A DNA stretch of 64,000 bases. Source: Scylla paramamosain. Lineage: Eukaryota > Arthropoda > Malacostraca > Decapoda > Portunidae. The notes under the pieces were generated by a model. That model saw only the letters and a list, made by a program, of their open reading frames with translations. It was not told where the DNA came from and did no database searches. Shown here in pieces: positions 39,220 through 51,089 of this stretch (position 1 is the stretch's first letter; every line of letters begins with the position of its first letter). Location: the NCBI RefSeq assembly GCF_035594125.1, contig NC_087191.1, forward strand, positions 3,296,967-3,360,966, written 5' to 3'. A program made the translations under genes and the position numbers.

Positions 39220-42127
39220 TACTCATCTATATATACATATAGTTGTGTGCAGTGAACTGATGCGATATAAAACGAAGAAAGAAGTAAGAAGGAATGGGAG
39301 AAGAATAATGGAGGAAGGGGAGAGAGAGATGAGAAGAGAAACAGGTTGGGGACAATGCTTAAATGCGTCCTGAACACGTAGTCTACCCAGCCTGAAGCTT
39401 CTAGTATAATATTTATTCGTGTAGTCATTCATATTCCCCACATAAATTTCCTTACTTCCCCTTATCCATTCAATCTGGGTCTCACCCAGTATTTATTAGA
39501 AGAGTTCTTCTTGACAATGAAGTAATCAGTATTCATTTAGCATCCTAGCTTGATCATCAGAATTTTCAGAAGTAAAGTGTTTTATTCATGTAAGCCAGTG
39601 CGGGGAGCAGAGAGTGCAATGTGCAAGCATGTGGTTGCATTTTTCTTTTTATTTTTTTATGTAGGAGGGACACTGGCCAAAGGGCAACAAAAATTCCCCC
39701 CCCCCCCCAAAAAAAAGCCCACTGAATTGCCCCAGAAAAGGGTCCAAAGCGATAGTTAAAAATTGAAGGATAAGTGTCTTGAAATCTCCCTCTTAAAGAA
39801 ATTGAAGTCATAGGAAGGTGGAAATACAAAAGAAGGCAGGGAATTCCAGAGTATACCAGAGAAAGTGATGAATGATTGATAATACTAGTTAACTCTTGTA
39901 TTAGAGAGGTGGACAGAATAGGGATGAGAGAAAGAAGAACGTCTTGTGCAGCGAGGTTATAGGAGGAAGGGAGGCATGCAGTTAGCAAGATCAGAAAAGT
40001 AGTTAGCATGAAAATAGCGGTAGAAGATAGCTAGAGATGCAACATTCCGGTGATAAGGGAGAGGCTGAAGACAGTTAGAGGAGAGGAGTTGATGAGACGA
40101 AAAGCTTTTGATTCCACCCTGTCTAGAAGTGCGGTATGAGTGGAAACTCCCCAGACATGTGAAGCATACTGCATACATGGACGGATAAGACCCTTGTACA
40201 GAGTTAGCAGCTGGGGGAGTGAGGAAAACTGGCGGAGACGTCTCAGAACACCTAACTTCATAGAAGCTGTTTTAGCTAGAGATAAGATGTGAAGTTTTCA
40301 GTTCAGATTATAAGTAAAGAACAGACCGATGATGTTCAGTGTAGAAGTTGAGAGTCATTTAAGAAGGAGGGATAGTTGTCTGGAAGGTTGTGTCGAATTG
40401 ATAGATGGAGAAATTGAGTTTTTGAGGCATTGAACAATACCAAGTTTGCTCTGCCCTAATCATAAATTTTAGAAAGATCAGAAGTCAGGTGATCTGTGGC
40501 TTCCCTGCGTGAAATGTTTACTTCCTGAAGGATTGGATGTCTATGGAAAGACGTGGAATTGGATGTCTATGTGGACTGGATGTCTATGAAAAGACGTGGA
40601 AAAGTGCAGGGCGGTATCATCAGCGTAGGAGTGGATAGAACAAGAAGTTTGGTTTAGAAGGTCATTAATGAATAATAAGAGAGTAGGTGGCAGGACAGAA
40701 CCCTGAGGAACAACACTGTTAATAGATTTGGAAAAGAACAGTGACCGTCTAACACAGTAGAAATAGAAAGGTCAGAAAGGAAACTTGAGATGAAGTTACA
40801 GAGAGAGGGATAGAATCTGTAGGAGGGTAGTATGGAAATCAAAGCTTTGTGCCAGACTCTATCGAAATCTTTCGATATGTCAATGGCAACAGCAAAGGTT
40901 TCACCAAAATCTCTATAAGAGGATGACCAAGACTCAGTAAAGAAAGCCTGAAGATCACAAATAGAGCGGCCTTGATGGAACCCACGCTGGCGATCACTGG
41001 TTGTGAAGTGATAGATGTTTAAGAATCTTCCTGTTCAGGATAGATTAAAAAAAAAAACTTTAGAAAGACAGGAAATTAAAGCAATAAGACGGTAGTATGA
41101 GGGACTAGAACAGTCACGCTCTTTAGTAACAGGCTGAATGTAGGCAAACTTCCAGCAAGAAGGAAAGGTAGATGTTGACAGACAGAGTTGAAAGAATTTG
41201 ACTAGGCAAGGTGCAAGCACGGAGGCACAGTTTTGGAGGGACCCCATCAGGTCCATAAGCCTTCCGAGGGTTTAGGCCAGCGAGGACATGGAAAACATCA
41301 TTGCGAAAAATTTTAATAGGTAGCATGAAGTAGTCAGAGGATGGAATAGAGGGAGGAATAAGCCCTGAATGGTCCAAGGTAGAGTTTTTGCAAAGGTTTG
41401 AGCAAGAAGTTCAGCTTTAGAGATAGATGTGATAGCAGTGGTGCCATCTGGTTAAAGTAAAAGAAGAAGAGAAGAAGCAAAGTTACTGGAGATATTTTTG
41501 GCTAGATGCCAGAAGTCACGAGGGGAGTTAGTTCTTGAAAGATTTTGACACTTTCTGTTAATGAAAGAGTTTTTGGCTAGTTAGAGACTTGGCATGGTTC
41601 CGGGCAGAAATATAAAGTGCATGAAATTCTGGTGATGGAAGGATTAAGTACCTTTTTGTGGGTCACTTCTGTATGATGTATAACACGAGAACAGGTTGTG
41701 TTAACCCAAGGTTTGGAAGGTTTAGGTCGAGAAAAAGAGTGAGGAATGTACGCCTCCATGCCAGACACTATCACCTCTGTTATGCGCCTGACACACAGAG
41801 GCGGGTCTCTGACATGGAAGTAGTAGTCATTCCAAGGAAAATCAGCAAAATACCTCCTCAGGTTACCCCAACTAGCAGGTGCAAAACACCAGAGGCACCT
41901 CTGTTAGGGGGAGCCTGGGGAGGGATTGGAGCGATCGGACAAGATACAGATATGAGATTATGACCGGAGGTGTCCAATGGGGAAGAGAGGGTGACAGCAT
42001 AAGCAGGATTAGAGGTAAGGAAAAGGTCAAGAATGTAGGGTATATCTCCAAGATGGTCAGGAATACGAGTACGGTGTTGCACCAATTGCTCTAGGTCGTG
42101 GAGGACAGCAAAGATGAAGTTGAAGTA

Positions 42128-42843
42128 TGTTGAATGTATGTATGTATGTCACCACTCCATTCCCTCTCTCTTGTACATACCCCCCACCCTCTTGTAAAAG
42201 CATAGGGAGAGTGTATAGCGCGCTTTCCCACGCTCAGTCACTACCCAGGGCTTAGACAGAGCGGATGTATTGAGATGGGCTAGTACTAATATCTGATGGT
42301 GACTGAGGAGGGATAAGAGTTAGTTGGGTCACTTGCTTTAAGGGGATAAGCGAGTCATTAATGGCCGTACGCCTGAGCCTGCTAATATAATATAACAGTC
42401 TCCTTAATAGTCTGCCAGGGAGAGTAGTTGCCTATAACACACTCCATTCCCAGGGAATGACTCCATGGCTGCGTGTGTGTGCCGGCCGAGTTCTGGTAGA
42501 GTGAGCGGTGAATGACTCTACTGTGTGTTCATGGGCACTCAGTTGTAGTCTTGTTAGTGAGCTCATGTTAAATGCTACTGTTGGCAGATGCTGATCAGCC
42601 ACAGACAACTTAAGTAGTTAGCTGTGTAGTGAACTTTACTCCCTTCTCAGGTCCTGAAAAAGCCTGCTGTCCAGGAAGCAGTTAACAACATTACTCAGCT
42701 TGAGGCTATAACATGCTGTTGGACAGTGGGAGGATTTTGTTACAAGGCCAGTGATCCAGTGGGATTTTATAACTCGACCACATATGCGTTATTGCTTGTT
42801 ATAATTGTTATAATCTCTAAACATTGTTTTCGATCATTTTACA
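42128..42843. mobile_element. possible solo LTR inserted in family B
   Basis: A 716-bp block that begins TGTTGAATG and ends TTTTACA has the TG...CA borders of an LTR. Its GC-richer body has none of the features of the surrounding LINE and it has no coding frame. A clean target duplication is not visible because the right flank is a (TA)n tract. It may equally be another noncoding insertion. Confidence 0.3.
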
Positions 42844-42844
42844 G

Positions 42845-43112
<268 letters not shown>

Positions 43113-43818
43113 GAGAGGAACGCCAAAGTGGTGGTGAACATAGAAGTCTCAAAGAGTGGAAATCTCTGCAAAAAGGGAAGAGAGTCCTAATGTGCTAAGT
43201 AGTCAAAGAATTTCTTATACTTAGAGAGGAGTTAGACGATAGGTATACAGCACAGATAAATTTGGTTTGAGAGTGACTCTGTGGTCGTAGCCAGATGGTA
43301 AAAAAAAATCAAAAGATTCAAGAGCGTGGGCACAAGAGCAGGTCAAATCGTTGGGCCCATAAACGCAACATCCACCTTTTGGATTGAAAACGAGGATAGA
43401 GAAAGTAGGAGGGAACAGGGAAGGGGCTACTGTCAGTTGCCTCAGATACCTGTGTTTCAGTGTTTACAGGTTGAAAATTAGATCTAAGACCGCGAATGTT
43501 GCAGAATTTAATAAAGAAAAGTTGAGGGGGGGGTGTCAAGACACTTAGAGTCCAACCTGGGACATTTGTAGTCCCCTCCCCAGATGGAGACTTCGAGACT
43601 GGTGTAGGAGTCGCCATGATAATTTTGAATTTTGAGTGAAGGGCGTGTGTGTAATTAGGTGTTTGTAGTTTTGTTTGAAGGAAGAGAGTTATCTTTAGAG
43701 GGCAGGCTGTAACTGCCCTCTTGTGTTGTGAGACACAAAGGGAAACGTTCAGTGAGGTCACTGCTGGGTTTATTCATTATATGATTTTTTATAATGATAA
43801 AATTATCAATTCACCTTG

Positions 43819-44968
43819 TTAATGAAATTCCAACAAATCGTTGTCTGCATCCAGTTCCGTGTCGTTCTCATTGCTTGGTAAAACTGATAAACATGTAGGA
43901 ATCTGTCTCTCCTGGTGCGAAACTAGTTCCTTGATGTACGGATGTTTTACTGTATCGATGAAAGTTAACAAATGTTTAAGGCTTTCCAACATTCCAGCTT
44001 TCAAGAGAACGGATGCATCATATTTTTGTGGGAGTGTTGTTAGACTGAGGTCGAGCAGATTCTGGAAGAAGCTGCCTGTATCTAGCATTAACCTGTATGG
44101 AGTGAGTGGGACATCCCTTTATGTCACTGCAATAAAGTACCTTTCCTTGTATGATTGGTTGAAGACAAACATTCTGGCTTCCATGAAGGAAACACACTTC
44201 TTGATTGGTTTACGATTTATCACACACTGCTTCAACATACCTATGTCAAAGAAATCTTGTTGGCACATCCTCACTACTTGATACTGAGAATTTGCATTGT
44301 GAAAAATATTGCAGTACGAGTCAAAGTCGTAGATGTTACTCTCCAGGATGAATTTCTTTTCAAAAGCAATGACACATGGCAAGAAGGAGTGGCCTGGCAT
44401 GAGATAAACATGTTCAATATTCTTTAATCGTCCACTGTGCATTTCATGAAGATAGTTCAAGACGATGTTTATATTTTTGTTTTTACCTCCATAGTTGTAA
44501 CTAAACACAATTAGATGTTCGAAATCTTTCTCATCATACTCCATTGGAATTAAATTTCTTGAGACAGCTAGTGATTTCAAAAGAGCAACGCCCATCTGTA
44601 ACCTCGTCCCACACGAACATTGTTGATTCATTCGTCTTCAGGTTATGAATGCAAAAGTTATACATCCACAACCTGCGATGATAGTATGCACCACTTGTGG
44701 AGAGTTTGGGAATGGGAATAGTCTGCTGTAGGCCTGTACAAATAACAGCAACTTTGTCATGCATGTCTTCTTTCTTGTCCTTCATTAATAGCTGTCTCTG
44801 GGATGCTTTATCCTTGTGGTGCTTAAGCTGATCTTGTAAGTGTAATGAGACGATGTGTAATGTAGTGTGCGGATGACAATTTCTAATTAATTCACTGAAT
44901 ATAGGTATAATAAATAAGTATTTGTCTCCATTTGGCACATTTTTTACGCTTACGTCTTCCCCTCCCAA
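43819..44968 (-). pseudogene. transposase-like protein of DUF7869 type, degenerate
   Basis: The minus strand encodes, over two frames, a protein pattern widespread in arthropod genomes and probably transposon-derived: LQQTIPIPKLSTSGAYYHRR, LWMYNFCIHNL, FVWDEVTDGRCSFEITSCLK, then (after a +1 frameshift near 44550) FSYNYGGKNKNINIVLNYLH, VYLMPGHSFLPC and QVVRMCQQDFFDI. One in-frame TAA (near 44118) precedes a C-terminal tail ending NDLLEFH. In relatives as I recall them the central motif is S-D-x-x-x-G-Q-N; here it reads SYNYGGKN, so an acidic residue likely needed for catalysis is absent. The N-terminus is incomplete. Assignment is from motif memory. Confidence 0.5.
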
Positions 44969-45194
44969 CCACCCTCTCTTCTTCCTTCCCTCCCACTCTC
45001 TCTCCCACCATGACTTGCTTCACCTTTTTTTTTTTTTATTTAAACAAATATTTACAGAAAGGCTTAAAATTCTACGCTGAGTATGGAATTATTGAAAAGC
45101 CTATGATAGTATTATTTACATACATACTATACATTCATTTACTATACATACTTAACATAAATATAATAATACTAATACAATAATACAATAAAAA

Positions 45195-47362
45195 TTTTAA
45201 AGCGCCAGTGGGGACAGGTGCGTGCTACGCCAGCTGTGGGCTGCCAGCTTCACCTGGTGTGTGGACATGTCCTGCACTTGGGGCGTGGCCACCGTGAACA
45301 TGTTCCACACTCGCGAAGTCCTGGCTGTGTAGGTGCGCTGGTGTTGGCTAGAGCGAGATCGAGGCACCTTCACTAGCTCGTCGCTACTAGCCGCAGATCT
45401 GGTACACCTCTGCACTGTGTGTAGCAGCAGCCTAAGGGGGTCAAGGTGAGGGACCCTCTGCACCTGAGTTTTGTGGCACACAACTAGTGCCGACACGTCC
45501 CGGTGGTGCTTCAGTGACGTTACTGGTGCTGGGTGCTGTTGGTCATCGTCAGTGGCCACCAAGCGCAGGACTCGCCGCTGCACAGCATCCAGTCTGCATG
45601 TGGGTAGCTGCACTCGACATTCAGGACAGGGCACCGTACTCCATACATGGGCGTATCTGTGCCCTGTATAGCGTGAGGATGCCCCGTGGGTCGAGGGTGT
45701 TCGTCATCCTACGCAGGGCAGAGACTCAAAGAGAGGTCTGGCGGGCGACGACAGCGATGTGGTGATCGAAGCGTAGGCCGCTCCACAGACACGCCCAGGA
45801 TTTTGATGTAATCCTGGAGTGGCAGGCTCTTAGCTTCAAAACGCAGCTGTCCTGAGACTGCGTGTGAGGCACTTGGGGACCGCGAGATGACCATCAACTG
45901 CGTCTTCTCAGGAGCGAAGTTAACCTGCCACATCTTTCCCCACTGCTCCACCAGTCCGAGCTGCCTGTTCAGCTCAGTGACGGCACGCTGACTGTCGAGG
46001 CGGCAGTAGGAGCGGGAGAGTGTGCAGTCGTCGGCGTATGCTGCCACAGATGACAGCTGCCGAAGGAGGTCGTCGACATATATGTTCCATATGACTGGGC
46101 CAAAGACGGAGCCTTGTGGGACTGAGGCCTTGATGACTGCCCATTGACTACTACCTGAAGGGTCATACCCTGGAGGTAGTCTTCGAGCAGCATTAGCAGG
46201 TCACCTTGGACACCCTTGGCTCGAAGCTTTTCAATGAGCCCCGTGTGCCAGATCCTGTCAAAAGCCCCAGCAATGTCCAGGGCCACCACAAAGGTGTCCA
46301 GGCCTTCTTCCAGGGCGTCTTGCCAGTCCTTGGAGAGAATGAGGAGGTCTGCGGTGGATCGGCCAGGCCTGAAGCCAAACTGCCTGTCTGAGAGGAGGTG
46401 GTTCTCGCTCAGGTGTTGGCAGATGACTGCAGACACTATTTGCTCCAGCAACTTGCCCACCACTGAGAGCAGGGAAATGGGTCTGTAGTTGCTGGGCTCA
46501 GACCTTGAGTTTTTCTTGTGGACCGGGACCACACGCACTTCCTTCCATACTGAGGGCCACTTATTCTCCCTCAGGCAAGACGTGAAGACGGTAGTGAGAG
46601 GAGCTGACAGCTCTCTAGTGCAGTGCTTGAGGAGCCTTGGGCTGACGTCATCCGGGCCTGTGGCTTTACCCACATCCACCGCACCGAGTAGCCGCTCAAT
46701 TTGTTCTGCCGTCACCAAGACAGTGGTGACAGTGCAATCAGTTTCCGGGGCCAGTTGTGGTATAGGTCGTGCCGGGTCATCAACTTTCATCTTGTTGGCG
46801 AAAAGTTCGGCGAGGAGTGTGGGCTTGTCTACACTGCTCGTGGCGGTGGATCCGTCAGGTCTGGTGAGTGGAGGAAGAGTCTCGCGGTGACATGCTCCTT
46901 GGTGCTCCTTTCATCAGATTCCACCAGGTCTTATTGCCAACACCTGGGCCACTGAGCTTTCGCCTTCTGTCCTCCCTTAGCTGATTCCTCGCCCACCTGC
47001 AGATGGACGTCATCCTCTTACACGCCTCCCAGTGCAGCGTCTTGTTCCTACGTGACGTGTGTCGCTTGTACCTCACCCAGGCAGCATGCTTGGCCTCGGT
47101 AGATGCTCTGCAGCGAAAACCAAACCAGGCGGGATCACCAGGCCTGGAGAGGTATACTCGGCTGGGCACATGGTGTTGTTGGAGAGCAAGGAGCCTGGTG
47201 GTAAGGGCGCTTGCCTTGGTCTCAGCATCCCCCTTTAGAAGGGCCTCCCAGTCCGTGTTCTCCATGTTCTGCTTTATGGATGGCCATTCCGCCATGTTCC
47301 AAAACCAGACAGTAAGCGGGATAGCGTCTTCCCTCGCCGTTTGCACCTACGTAATCTTGCCC

Positions 47363-47367
<5 letters not shown>
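45195..47367 (-). mobile_element. family C Jockey-type LINE (GC-rich), 5'-truncated
   Basis: The GC-rich minus-strand ORF region contrasts with its AT-rich flanks. It ends (3') in a short AT tail of TATTGTATT repeats at 45150-45195 and is cut at its 5' side by a (CT)n tract at 47368. It is one retrotransposon insertion; the endonuclease part is missing. Confidence 0.75.
45197..47346 (-). pseudogene. family C reverse transcriptase, degenerate
   Basis: The N-terminal linker (MQTAREDAIPLTVWFWNMAE, then GVGNKTWWNLMKGAPRS) leads to the cleanest frame, 46790-45969: LLGAVDVGKATGPDDVSPRL, KEVRVVPVHKKN, SNYRPISLLSVVGKLLEQIV, RQFGFRPGRSTADLLI and VALDIAGAFDRIWHTGL. A frameshift near 46100 destroys the PQGSVLGP block. 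A second frame then gives AAYADDCTLSRSYC (catalytic YADD, near 46040) and LQDYIKILGVSV. The C-terminus reads RLDAVQRRVLRLVATDDDQQ and STHLSPLAL, then stop. No RNase H is seen. It is a non-LTR RT of the Jockey group, clearly different from family B in sequence and GC content. Confidence 0.75.

Positions 47368-47455
<88 letters not shown>
47368..47455. repeat. (CT)n microsatellite
   Basis: A pure CT tract forms the 5' border of the family C copy. The next 440 bp (47456-47896) contain no recognisable gene. Confidence 0.97.
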
Positions 47456-47894
47456 AGGATAACACAACAGCAGCAATACGTTAACTCAGGGCATGATGGA
47501 CATGTCGGGAGGCATTTTCAAATTTCACGCTTTCACGCGTTCAGGAATCCATAAAACATCAAATAGATAATAGTATTACCTATCATAAAAGCACACAAGA
47601 CATGAGGCCAAAACTTATCCAATAGAATGAGCGTTCATATATTCCAACTATAGTTCCCGCACAAAAAGTTGATGTTTAGGCCCTGCCCCTTATTTCATGG
47701 AGGCAAGTGACTGGCTGAGCATAGAGTGTTTGTATCATATCTCCAGATATTCATCCTAAAAATAAAATCCCTCATCTAACAAAGTAGGACTGCCCTGAAA
47801 CAGTTTATAGTGAGGATCTGGTGTTTATTTTCAGCATTCTTATTTCATACCCTTTAAAATGTTCCCAAGTGATTCGTCTTCGCTTGTCAAGATC

Positions 47895-48362
<468 letters not shown>

Positions 48363-48449
48363 CAGGTCACCCCCGCGGAAGAAGGACGTGTTTTCAGTGT
48401 GCTCTGCGCGTTCAAAATCGTTTTTTTAGTAACTCCATCTCCTCGTGAA

Positions 48450-49570
48450 ATGGCAGAACACAGGCCCAGCAAGAGGCGTGATCTCCCGGGATATTGCCCT
48501 CAGCGATGGGATGCCGTGTGTGGTAGGGTGGCTAGCAAATCAGCTCCCTACGTGAGATGTGAGGGCAGTAACGAATGTCCTAACGTGTGCCACGCAGATG
48601 CCTATATGACAGAGAGATCTACACTTGCAAGGACACTCAGCAGCTACGTTACGAAGCCAATATAGTGGACGAAGTGGTCTACATCAGTGAAAACCCTGGT
48701 GTGGACCTTCCACACCCCTACACGATGGGGTGGATGATGACGCGAAGAAACACCTGTTGCAGATGGAGAAAGACGAGTTCGGCACTACGGTTATCCAGCT
48801 ACAAAAACAGATAATGGAAGATAGCAATGTGATTCAGTCCCTCCTTCTACAGAGAGACTAGATAATTAACAAAAAAGCATAATTAATGAACCTTTTAGGG
48901 CTTATAGACGCTCTTACTGATGCAAGGGAGAATGAGAGAAGGACCTCCACCTGCTCGGTGGCGACAACAGCCACCCCTTTCTCAATTGCCAGGACCTGGG
49001 AAGACTCGTGTGCTTCCTCGGGCCGCTGGAGGCAGTGGTGGAAATCTGGGAAGCTCAGACCTCTTAGATACGCGGCAGCAGAAGCAGACCCCACCTCTAA
49101 TACAGCTGCGCTGCTGCCACCACCACCACCGTCGCCGCCGCAGCACTAGCAGCCACCGACACCGACACTGACTCCGCCGCCGCCGGCGCCGCAGCCACCA
49201 CCACCACCACCACCACCACCACCACCAGCAACAACAACAACAACAGCAACAGGAGCAGCAGCAGTAGCAACGACAATAACAACAGGCGCAGTATCAGCAG
49301 CAAAAACAATGGCAAAAACAACAACTACAGGAGCAGCAGCAACAAGAGGAGGAAGAAACGAGGTCAGCAGTGGTTAGGACCTCACTCCGACACACCAGGT
49401 GCGCGACCCAACCTTCCCGCACCCCAGCCCCACACACATCCTCTTAGGTCCCAAAGGGACGTCAAAGGTGGAGACAGACCACGCTGCGACTACTGCTCCT
49501 GCCTCGGAAACACATCCGAGGTGTGTTACAGCTGCACTGCTGATCTTCGGCAGGAAATGATCTCAAAAAG
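48450..49570 (+). pseudogene. LINE ORF1 with zinc-finger N-terminus and coiled coil
   Basis: Start MAEHRPSKRRDLPGYCPQRW at 48450, followed by DAVCGRVASKSAPYVRCEGS and NECPNVCHAD. The Cys/His spacing resembles a PHD or related zinc finger. After a 1-nt frameshift near 48595 come CLYDREIYTCKDTQQLRYEA and a heptad-rich stretch (QMEKDEFGTTVIQLQKQIME). Beyond a stop at 48860 the frame resumes with LIDALTDARENERRTSTCSV, a low-complexity Pro/Thr part with (CCA)n and (CAA)n (49187-49345), and a second Cys cluster CDYCSCLGNTSEVCYSC (49470-49530). I recall this arrangement from decapod LINE ORF1 proteins. It lies on the opposite strand from family C, so a link is not proven. Confidence 0.5.
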
Positions 49571-50750
49571 ATCCTGACAGAAGGATGGGGAAAAGAGCAA
49601 AATTATCACCCTCAGCTGTCCTTTCAAGATCCCCCTCTCCACCCTTGCCCACCATCATGGCAACCACAACCCAGGCAACACCACGACTGGAGTCCACTCA
49701 TGTGGCAGGGAAGACAGTAACGCGCCTCCCTCTACCAAGGTAGCCCCAGGTCAAACCAGCGCCAGGGGATAACAAAAGACTGGCCATCTCAGTCGACACA
49801 TGACTGTTGTGTCGGCAACCCATCTCGCTGCTTCCTCGTACGGAACAAAGCATATGGTGTGACACAGGCACATTGAATTAATTCATATAATAAAGACGCG
49901 CTTAGCTGTATAAGACACGTGATGTACGCACTATAGTCAATGGCAAGGCTCACAACAAAGATGCCATAAAAGTGAGTACGCACTGGAGAATCACACAACT
50001 CATATACCAAAGACGTCAGAAAAGAAAGCACAGTGGCCAAACACAAAACTCACACTAGCTGTGACTTCAGCACAGCAATTCACTGGCTAAGAAAAACTAA
50101 GACAACACTAGATGCCAGAAAAACAAAAGAATAGGACGTTTCTATGCTAATAAATTGCAAAATAACAACAATACACTGCTAAAATTATAACACTGCACTA
50201 ATAATGCACATAATGGCAATAAAATCTTCAAATGTGATGGATTAGTGACAGATTATGCGCTGGAAAGCCACGAGCAAGAAAGACCACAAGAACAGGAAAC
50301 ACCAAAACATGACATCCAAAGTCAGCAGCAAAGCAGTTGAATTGTGTCATTGACGGCTTGAAAGGTCCAGACTTGAAAGTGCAGTGCATTAATAAAATAA
50401 AATATGCAAAAATAAATAATGTGAACTGCCTGCGGGTCATGTGTCCGCCACCGAGGCCAGGCGGACATGGACTCTCTATGTCCACCAACAAGGCTGGGCG
50501 GACACTGACTGTGCATTTAAGGGTAGTTGCTGGCCGGGTCAGCTCACGGCCAGGGATGGCGTTCGGAAACAAAGGGTGTGAGGCTCCGTGGTTGACCGAG
50601 GCTGGTGTCAGATCCAAGGAGACCGGAGAATGGAATGCGGGTGGCTGGCGAAGCGTCCCGCCACAGTCTATGAACACATCGCCTGGTGAATGAAATGCGA
50701 GTGTCACTGATGAAGAGCATAGGAAAGGGTTGAACAAAACAGTGGTTGAT
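49571..50750. other. no recognised gene; unidentified moderately GC-rich block
   Basis: 49571-49790 probably continues the ORF1-bearing element. 49790-50330 is AT-rich without features. At 50420-50700 there is a GC-rich stretch with two similar GTCC(GC/AC)CA..GGCCAGGCGGACA-like modules (50440-50515); open frames exist on both strands, but none has a recognisable domain or splice borders. Confidence 0.4.
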
Positions 50751-50754
50751 TCAC

Positions 50755-51065
50755 TGATTGATTTAAATTAATAAGCCCCAACATCGCAATCATGTGGCAT
50801 AGCTGCAAAATGTTAAAAGAAAGTAGAAACAAAATTGTGGTATGGCAAAGAAATATAAAAAAAAATCGATAAAATTGCAAATATATAAAATGGAATGGGA
50901 TTAATCAGCGTAAAGTAAAGAGCTTAAAATTAGGATGTTTGGTATTTGAGTGAATCTATTCCAGTGTGGGTGTACTGACTCCACTGACCCAGAACTGGTA
51001 TTGTTCATTTCGTACCCAAACCACTGATCCCACTGACCAAGACATCTGGCGTTGAACAAGACAAT
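50755..51065 (-). mobile_element. family A LINE, 3' UTR-only fragment
   Basis: Minus-strand 3' end with TTGATTTAAATTAATAAGCC, the CCAACATCGCAATCATG block and one and a half copies of the 51-bp repeat (ending near 51060). It is truncated just inside the 3' UTR and borders a family B copy. Confidence 0.7.
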
Positions 51066-51089
51066 GAGGATCAGCAGAGGAAGAGGAAG

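Noticed and set aside
50228..50737. 169-codon minus-strand frame (and a 118-codon frame opposite)
   Set aside because: No domain, no signal peptide or splice borders, and overlapping open frames on both strands reflect GC-rich composition; left as unidentified.
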